Of a DNA stretch of 64,000 bases, positions 57,539 to 64,000 are shown piece by piece. Every line of letters begins with the position of its first letter. Position 1 is the first letter of the stretch. The notes below the pieces were generated by a model. That model was not told the origin of the DNA and did no database searches. It was given only the letters and a program-made list of their open reading frames with translations. The translations under genes were made by a program, and so were the position numbers. Origin of the DNA: Laburnicola sp. R22_1 (lineage: Eukaryota; Ascomycota; Dothideomycetes; Pleosporales; Didymosphaeriaceae); assembly GCA_014281115.1 (NCBI GenBank), contig JACONQ010000003.1, positions 1,984,001-2,048,000 of the forward strand. Reading direction: 5' to 3'.

Positions 57539-60500
57539 ATGTCTGGTGTTGAAGCCATTACCGCCACCCAGCTGATCGACGCTTGCATCGGCATCGCTAA
57601 TACGATCATCGACATTGGGCGTGCCGTCCACGACGCTCAAGGATTACCACCAAAGCTTCGAGAGCTGCTCGAGAAGCTACCAGCGATCCAAGAACTGTTG
57701 GAGAGTGCGCAGGAGAGCTGCGAGGAAGGGAGGATCACGGAGGATGCCAGCAAGAGCGCACAGCCGATCTTGAAACAATGCGCGGAGGCTTTAGCTGAAC
57801 TGAGGGACATATTCAGGAAAGCCTGCCCAAGGGATGGGGAGAATCGTACCAAGCGCATCTGGAGAGGCGCAAAGACTGTCTTCTTCGGCCGAGACAGCCA
57901 GGTACAGAAGCTTCTCGTGACTATTCAAGACGACTTGAGACTGTTGGAGCAGAAGGAGATCTATGTTATTGGCGACAAGCTGGACGCGCTGCAGCAAGTT
58001 ACGCAAGGACTAGCGGATAATGTGGACGGCAAGTATACACACACTGGAGCGGGCAACATTATTGCCAATGAAGGCGGCAGTCCTACGAATTATGTAGTTG
58101 GTGGAAGCAACAACCGGCAGATCAACAATCCTGGGGTATACAATGAGGGCCCTTCAAGTACGTAGTTATCGTTCTCACGTAGTCATACCAACTTCTCAAT
58201 CGAGGCAGTTTCTTTTCATTAGCATCCGTTCAGTGCGTGCCTAAGTGCTCTTTGGCAAATCCGTACTGACCACGCTGGTGTTAGCACATAATTACACTTA
58301 TCTACCACCAGGTAAACTCGTCCTTGAATGCTATTATAATGGGTGTGCTTGTTTACTGGCCGCTCCAGGCAAGTCGCCGCGCTCCTGGCCATAGCTAATA
58401 CCATCTCTAGCTAGACCAGAGACCCCGCCGGTCCCTTCCTGCGCCATCCCCTTCCGCCGCGACCCGGACTTCGTCGACTGCGGAACGCTGCTCGATCAGA
58501 TACGCGAGAAATGCGCTGCGCCGGCATCGCGGATAGCGCTGGTGGGCCTGGGCGGCGTGGGGTGAGCCAGGAGAACCCAAGGCCAGTGCACGTCGCTAAC
58601 GCAGACACAGAAAGTCGCAGCTCGCCATCGAACACTGCTACCAAACCGCGGATGAATATGCAGAGACGTGGGTATTCTGGGTGCATGCCAGCAACGCGGA
58701 CCGCATCGAACAAGGCTACCGAGATATCGCAGACCAGGTCAGGCTGGCTGGCCGGAACGATCCGCACGCAGACGTTTTCAAGCTGGTTCATAATTGGTTG
58801 CGTAACGAGAAGAACGGCAGGTGGTTGCTGGTCCTCGATAATGCCGACAACGCTGCTGCCCTTACTCTGCCAGCAAGCAATGACCTGAAGACGCAGGCGA
58901 GCAGCGGAGATGGCTCTCGTCCACGGTTCCTCTCGTCGTATCTGCCCCAGAGCAAGAACGGCTCGATGCTGGTGACCAGTCGGACGAGGAGCGTAGCTTT
59001 GCAGCTGGTGGAGCAGAGCGATATTCTTTCTATTGAGCCCATGGACGACACGAGCGGCCAAGAGCTTCTGCGAAAGAAGCTGGGGGCGGAGGTGGACGAG
59101 GACCGCATTGCCGAGCTAGCAAGGACCCTCGAGTTCATGCCACTCGCTCTCGTGCAGGCGGCCGCGTACATCCGACAACGAGCACCTCGGTGCTCGGTGC
59201 AGCAATACTTAGAGGAGTACCACAAGAGCGACAAGAAACGGACAGGCCTGCTTGAATACGACGGAGGCCGCCTTCGGAGAGACGAAGAAGCAAAGAACTC
59301 TATTCTTATCACGTGGCAAATCTCGTTCGACCACATCCTCCAAGCAAGGCAGTCAGCAGCAGACCTGCTGTCGTTGATGAGCTTCTTTGACCAGCAAGGG
59401 ATTCCTGAGGCGCTTCTTCGCAGCCAAGAGAGGATGGAGAACAGACACGGGGGTGTGGAAGCTGCGTGTAGAGACAGCGAAGACAGCGACAGCAACGATA
59501 ACGAATCAGAAGCAAGCGTTGACGACGGGTTTGAAGAGGACATTGTCACGCTAAGAAACTACTTGTTTATTGAGGTTACTACTAATGCTGGCACGTTCGA
59601 TATGCATGGCCTTGTGCAGCTAGCCACGCGGAAGTGGTTGGAAGGCCAGGGCCAACTGGAAACATGGAAGCAGCAGTACATCAACCATCTTTGCGCAGCA
59701 TTTCCAACAGGGGAGCACGAGAACTGGATTCAGTGTCAGGCGCTCTTTCCGCACGCCAAGTCGGCATTGTTGCAGCCGCCTAAGTCCGAGGAATCTCTGC
59801 AAAAGTGGGCTCTATTGTTATATAATGCAGCGTGGTATGCGTGGCAGAAAGGAAACATAGGTGATGCAGAGAAACTATCAGTAAAGTCAATGAAGGTTAG
59901 GGAAAAGCTTCTCGGGGAAGAGGATACAGACACGTTAAGCAGTATGGCAATGGCAGGGTTAGCAGCAAATCTTGCAGGCCAATGGAAGAAGGCCGAAGAG
60001 CTGTTTGTGCAAGTGATGGAGACGAGCTCGAGGGTGCTTGGGGAGGAGCATCCAGACACGCTGACCAGCATGGCCAACCTGGCGTCGACGTACAGGAATC
60101 AAGGCCGGTGGAAGGAGGCCGAAGAGCTGTTTGTGCAAGTGATGGAGACGAGCTCGAGGGTGCTTGGGGAGGAGCATCCAGACACGCTGACCAGCATGGC
60201 CAACCTGGCGTCGACGTTTTGGAATCAAGGCCGGTGGAAGGAGGCCGAAGAGCTGTTTGTGCAAGTGATGGAGACGAGCTCGAGGGTGCTTGGGGAGGAG
60301 CATCCAGACACGCTGACCAGCATGGCCAACCTGGCGTCGACGTACAGGAATCAAGGCCGGTGGAAGGAGGCCGAAGAGCTGGAGGTGCAAGTGATGGAGA
60401 CGAGCTCGAGGGTGCTTGGGGAGGAGCATCCAGACACGCTGACCAGCATGGCCAACCTGGCGTCGACGTTTTGGAATCAAGGCCGGTGGAAGGAGGCCGA

Positions 60501-61518
60501 AGAGCTGTTTGTGCAAGTGATGGAGACGAGAAAGAGGGTGCTTGGGGAGGAGCATCCAGACACGCTGACCAGCATGGCCAACCTGGCGTCGACGTACAGG
60601 AATCAAGGCCGGTGGAAGGAGGCCGAAGAGCTGGAGGTGCAAGTGATGGAGACGAGCTCGAGGGTGCTTGGGGAGGAGCATCCAGACACGCTGACCAGCA
60701 TGGCTAACCTGGCGTCGACGTTTTGGAATCAAGGCCGGTGGAAGGAGGCCGAAGAGCTGTTTGTGCAAGTGATGGAGACGAGAAAGAGGGTGCTTGGGGA
60801 GGAGCATCCAGACACGCTGACCAGCATGGCCAACCTGGCGTCGACGTTTTGGAATCAAGGCTGGTGGAAGGAGGCCGAAGAGCTGTTTGTGCAAGTGATG
60901 GAGACGAGAAAGAGGGTGCTTAGGGAGGAGCATCCAGACACGCTGACCAGCATAGCCAACCTGGCGTCGACGTACAGGAATCAAGGCCGGTGGAAGGAGG
61001 CCGAAGAGCTGGAGGTGCAAGTGATGGAGACGAGAAAGAGGGTGCTTGGGGAGGAGCATCCAGACACGCTGACCAGCATGGCCAACCTGGCGTCGACGTT
61101 TTGGAATCAAGGCCGGTGGAAGGAGGCCGAAGAGCTGTTTGTGCAAGTGATGGAGACGAGAAAGAGGGTGCTTGGGGAGGAGCATCCTTCCACGCTGACC
61201 AGCATGGCCAACCTGGCGTCGACGTACAGGAATCAAGGCCGGTGGAAGGAGGCCGAAGAGCTGGAGGTGCAAGTGATAGAGACGAGCTCGAGGGTGCTTG
61301 GGGAGGAGCATCCAGACACGCTGACCAGCATGAACAATCTCGCGTTTACGTTAAAGGGTCAGGGACTTACAAATAAAGCGATCTTACTAATGGAGGACTG
61401 CTGCGGGCTGCGGACAGTTGCCTTAGGTCCTCAACATCCCTTTACTGTATCATCTCGCAAAGCTCTCGCAACATGGCAGTTAGAGGCGATAGAGCTTAGT
61501 AAGCAGAATAACACCTAG
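57539..61518 (+). CDS. SesA-like, Gly/Asn motif, NB-ARC and TPR protein (fungal NLR), three exons
   Basis: The model joins 57539-58157, 58411-58561 and 58611-61518. Intron 1 is 58158-58410 (GTACGT, GCTAAT, TAG; an acceptor at 58419 also keeps frame). Intron 2 is 58562-58610 (GTGAGC, GCTAAC, CAG) and splits Walker A. The product has 1,225 residues. Residues 1-150 are helical and resemble the SesA/NACHT_N-type N-terminal domain of fungal NLRs. Residues 164-204 are Gly/Asn-rich with GGSNNRQINNPGVYN, similar to NLR-linked amyloid signalling motifs (sigma-like). The NB-ARC domain has GLGGVGKS (252-259) and WLLVLDNAD. About ten 42-residue TPR units plus caps follow. It appears intact. The sigma-like reading is inference. 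Confidence 0.85.
58158..58410 (+). other. Intron 1 of the plus-strand NLR gene
   Basis: Donor GTACGT, branch-like GCTAAT at 58394 and acceptor TAG. At 253 bp it is much longer than the others in this window. If retained, the first exon would end in a 208-residue protein with the SesA-like and Gly/Asn parts only (stop at 58163-58165). Confidence 0.65.
58562..58610 (+). other. Intron 2 of the plus-strand NLR gene, within Walker A
   Basis: A 49-bp intron with GTGAGC donor, GCTAAC branch site (58595-58600) and CAG acceptor. Splicing restores GLGGVGKS across the junction (phase 2, GG|A codon) and joins the frame to the long third exon. Confidence 0.88.
59995..61320 (+). repeat. TPR-encoding 126-bp tandem repeats, right gene
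   Basis: About ten near-identical units preceded by a half-unit. The variants are YR/FW (TACAGG/TTTTGG), LF/LE (TTT/GAG), SSRV/RKRV (AGCTCG/AGAAAG) and PD/PS (GAC/TCC). Single transitions also occur: GWW for GRW, LREEHP for LGEEHP, IANLA for MANLA, VIE for VME. The YR form is nearly always followed by LE and the FW form by LF. Confidence 0.92.
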
Positions 61519-62932
61519 CACGAGATAGGCGTGGTAAACAGATGGTCTCTAAAGCGGCAGGGCGGACGAAGCATAAAAACAGCATAGCCAAAATACCACA
61601 GTTCGCTTAGAAATTAGTGTAAGGTGCAGCCTATGTGAGATGGTACTTCGAGTTGCCACCGCTAGCAGGGAGGATGGCCGACCCGCACCTGCCAGGGGTT
61701 GCGCCGGAGGCGATGGTTTGTAGATCTGGCTGAAGAGAAAGAGTGCTGGATGCAACTGTAGATAGTGTAGAGTGTTGCCAAGCATAGCCACCATCACAGC
61801 TCCGCTAGTACTCGTCCCTCACGAACATGAACAATCCGAAGTTCCCAGTGACCCTCAGAGCTCAAACTGGAGCACGTCTCTACAGCTCTAGAGATTGCAG
61901 TGCTCATGTAAGGAGCCGCTGGTTGTTTAACCGTACGACAGCTGTATCACTAAAACATGCAGGGCTTTCCACTTTCGTGTGCGCTTGCAACGACGGCGTT
62001 TTGCTAGTAACGCTTGGTTGAACCTATATGCCAAAGCGCAGGCTTCCTTCTAGGCCCGTCGCGCTCTATCCTAGCTTGTATCCTTCCTATCACATCGTAT
62101 TCCCTTTTAACGGGCTGAGACCAGAGCTCGCTGCGGCTTGGTCTAGGAATTGGCGCGCTAGTGGACTCGAGAAGCATAAGGGCGCGGAGTGCTCGATCGG
62201 GTCGTTCTATCAGTTAGCGGAAGGAGCAACGGCGGATCTTAGCACTCTAGTTGCGTGGCTATACTATAAAGTAGGTATTACTGTGTGTTAGACTGCATCT
62301 TGAGGTGTTTGGGATCGCTATGTCAAAGCTGGTTTCGCCGCTGGCAGCGCGTTGGCTGACTAAACAAGCACCCGGCCTTGCCTTATCACTGCTCCCAATC
62401 CGAGGTCGGATTTAACGATAATCCGAACGCTAGTGCACCCCGCACAGCCACATATCTTGGTAATGAAACACCCCGCCAGTGCATGACGTAAGACGTGCGG
62501 GGTCTCGCATTAGCCCGGATCGGTGGTTCGCTTCCGCTGGAAGTACTAATCGGCGGAGCGGCGCTGCATGAAATCGCGCCCTGCAGCGCGCATAGGGCTG
62601 ATGATGACTTAGAATTAGAGGGGGGTTGCAAGGGTAGGATAAGGCTGGTCTACAAAAAGCCGGAGCGAAAAAGGCTTAATGTTGGCGCTGTGGGTAGGGA
62701 ACTATGTTTTGCCACAACACAAGGCGCTGTACAAATCAGGCGCGGAGACAACGATGCGAACGTAAATTTGGGAAAAAAGTAGATTACCCACATCTGGGAT
62801 TAGCTGCAGCGTATTATTTTCATAGAATTATTGCAATATTCGTTGTGCGCATAGGTTTTGCAGCTGCTGAAAGTCAAAGTACCGATGGTTTGTCCGGTCA
62901 CATGGGGTGTCCGGTAACCCAGGGACGGATGT
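61320..62932. repeat. Right inverted arm of the NLR element (outer part)
   Basis: This mirrors 52597-54200. It contains the TPR cap and stop of the plus-strand NLR, the block near 61665-61690 (GGGAGGATGGCCGACCCGCA), two short ORFs (61827-62021 and 62028-62291), the family A-like subterminal block from about 62494 and the terminus. The arm as a whole begins near 59995 within the TPR repeats. Confidence 0.88.
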
Positions 62933-62934
62933 TA

Positions 62935-64000
62935 GCATAACTAATCTTCTGTATTAAAGCTTTTATATGCTAGAGAGGTGCATTTTAATAGTCTAGCCAC
63001 TGCTAAAACCAAAATAGGTGGCGCTTCTAGAGTACAAATATCCCAACTGAGCACTTGCTAACTAAAATAATCTCTCCTTATGGTATGTCGACTTAGGTAC
63101 AGATCTCTAACTAACATTTATCAGGCCATGCTTACGGTTATCTATTCAGTTAATCTGCCTTATGGCTGTAGCATTTGACACCTTTATACCCCCTTGGCAA
63201 CATGTTAGATCCGACTCCTGGATAGATAATCTTACTAGCGCTTAATGTTAGCCATTTCGGTTGCCTTACAGAGAATTACAGCCTCTACTTACTTTGGAAA
63301 TCTAAGCTTAAGATGATGTGGATTTAAAAGCATCATGCCAGAGTCATTAGCGCAGTTTTCTGTGGCATATACCAAGCAGTGTCCGCCCTTATCTGGGCGA
63401 ATAAGGCTAATATAAGCGTTGTGCCATTCGCTGTAAACCATACTCTCCACAAGGTACTGCCGTTTTATGCAACTAGTTGCTTCTTCTACTGGATACTAAT
63501 GGGTGCGGTTTCGTGAAGGTTTTCCTACTCCTTGCGCTAATGTTGTGATAACAATACTAACGGCACCAGGTTCTCTAATGCGGTTGTCTCGTGGGAGGAG
63601 ATTTAAGTCTTGGATGGTGCTCGCTTGACTAAGGTAGGTGAGCATTAAACAGAGCAGGTAGGTAATCCTGTATATTGTGGCGGTTGTTGAATGTTGTGGT
63701 TGTATGTGGCCCTGCGTTCGAGGGCAAATGAGCGTAAGATAGAAAGCAAGAACGAAATCGAGTCTGTTGGATTGGTATTTGATCTTGTATAAGGTTGTGA
63801 TGGAAACGACTTATGGCTGGGCAGGCTACTTATAGTGCGGGACACGGGGGCGAATAGTGCATGTTATGGTGAGGGGGCGCGACGTTAACTTTATAATCCC
63901 GAACGGTTGAATAAATAACAGCCTCACGTTTTATTGACTGCAGGTCCCTCGCAGTGGCTTTGCGCTCCCGACGGCGCCCCGCATTAATAGATAAGTGAAT
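62935..64000. other. Downstream flank of the NLR element
   Basis: AT-rich, with no gene recognised. A short minus-strand frame (63645-63845) is probably chance. No partner of the gene at 51953-52597 was recognised in the first bases after the element. Confidence 0.4.

Larger units (their letters stand above)
52597..62932. mobile_element. 10.3-kb palindromic TIR element carrying two divergent NLR genes
   Basis: The left end ACATCCGTCCCTGGGTTACC and the right end are perfect inverses, flanked by TA (52595-52596 and 62933-62934). The inverted arms are 52597-about 54910 and about 59995-62932. They include terminal noncoding DNA related to family A, two short ORFs, and the 3' end plus TPR repeats of each NLR gene. 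The length difference of the arms is about five 126-bp TPR units. The middle (about 54911-59994) holds two different NB-ARC regions and the shared promoter. No transposase is inside. Whether it moved as one unit or is an inverted duplication bordered by termini is inference. Confidence 0.7.

Noticed and set aside
59959..61311. 450-residue antisense ORF over the TPR repeats
   Set aside because: The 126-bp unit is a multiple of three, so any frame open in one unit stays open in all. The antisense product is Arg/His/Leu/Pro-rich repeats with no domain. It is a shadow, as are the other-frame repeats at 54154-54792, 54294-54959 and 59982-61376.
1..64000. tRNA, rRNA or riboswitch genes
   Set aside because: No convincing cloverleaf or rRNA-like sequence was noticed by eye. 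A tRNA scan would be needed to exclude this fully.

Overview
The window looks like accessory, repeat-rich DNA of a filamentous ascomycete (Pezizomycotina). Support comes from short introns (about 43-67 bp, GTANGT-type donors, CTAAC/CTGAC-like branch sites), HET/NB-ARC/TPR proteins, fungal families (DUF3723, patatin-like, ferric reductase, DUF1996, CSC1 channel, F-box), and coding copies decayed mainly by nonsense codons explainable as C-to-T or G-to-A changes. That decay resembles repeat-induced point mutation (RIP). I cannot name the species. No rRNA, tRNA, CRISPR array or prokaryotic feature was seen. All gene models below are read by eye.

1-11.05 kb is a nest of DNA transposons. A pogo-type transposase (459-2800) is split by a 465-bp hAT-like MITE and followed by a hAT-like TIR element. 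A second pogo copy (7199-9167) is split by two related 171/174-bp MITEs. Around them lie short TA-flanked elements, here called family A. One apparently intact orphan gene (5363-6235) sits among them.

11-29.8 kb is mostly AT-rich and decayed: a zinc-binding BTB-related protein, a stress-gated channel pseudogene, a Ulp1-like protease pseudogene, a rhodopsin-like membrane protein pseudogene, a muramidase-plus-LysM pseudogene and a BTB protein. An apparently intact four-exon F-box gene ends it.

30-47 kb carries DUF3723 and patatin-like genes head to head, two apparently intact membrane-protein genes, a coiled-coil/Myb-SANT pair, a kinase-like/coiled-coil pair, a ferric reductase, a MADS-like gene and a DUF1996 gene. 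DUF3723, patatin-like, ferric reductase and NLR genes together are the recurrent cargo families of fungal Starship giant transposons. No tyrosine-recombinase captain is visible, so a Starship assignment is inference.

48-50.25 kb is a third pogo element (one frame, about ten stops, no indel) inside a 17-bp minisatellite.

52597-62932 is the most striking part: a 10.3-kb palindromic structure flanked by TA, with inverted termini matching family A. Its arms (2.3 and 2.9 kb) each contain the 3' half of an NLR gene. The two genes are divergent: HET-NB-ARC-TPR on the minus strand, and a SesA-like domain-Gly/Asn motif-NB-ARC-TPR gene with two introns on the plus strand. Their 126-bp TPR units are nearly identical except for a few block codon swaps. 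I propose this is a mobile or formerly mobile element carrying a head-to-head NLR pair, with the short family A elements as deletion relatives.
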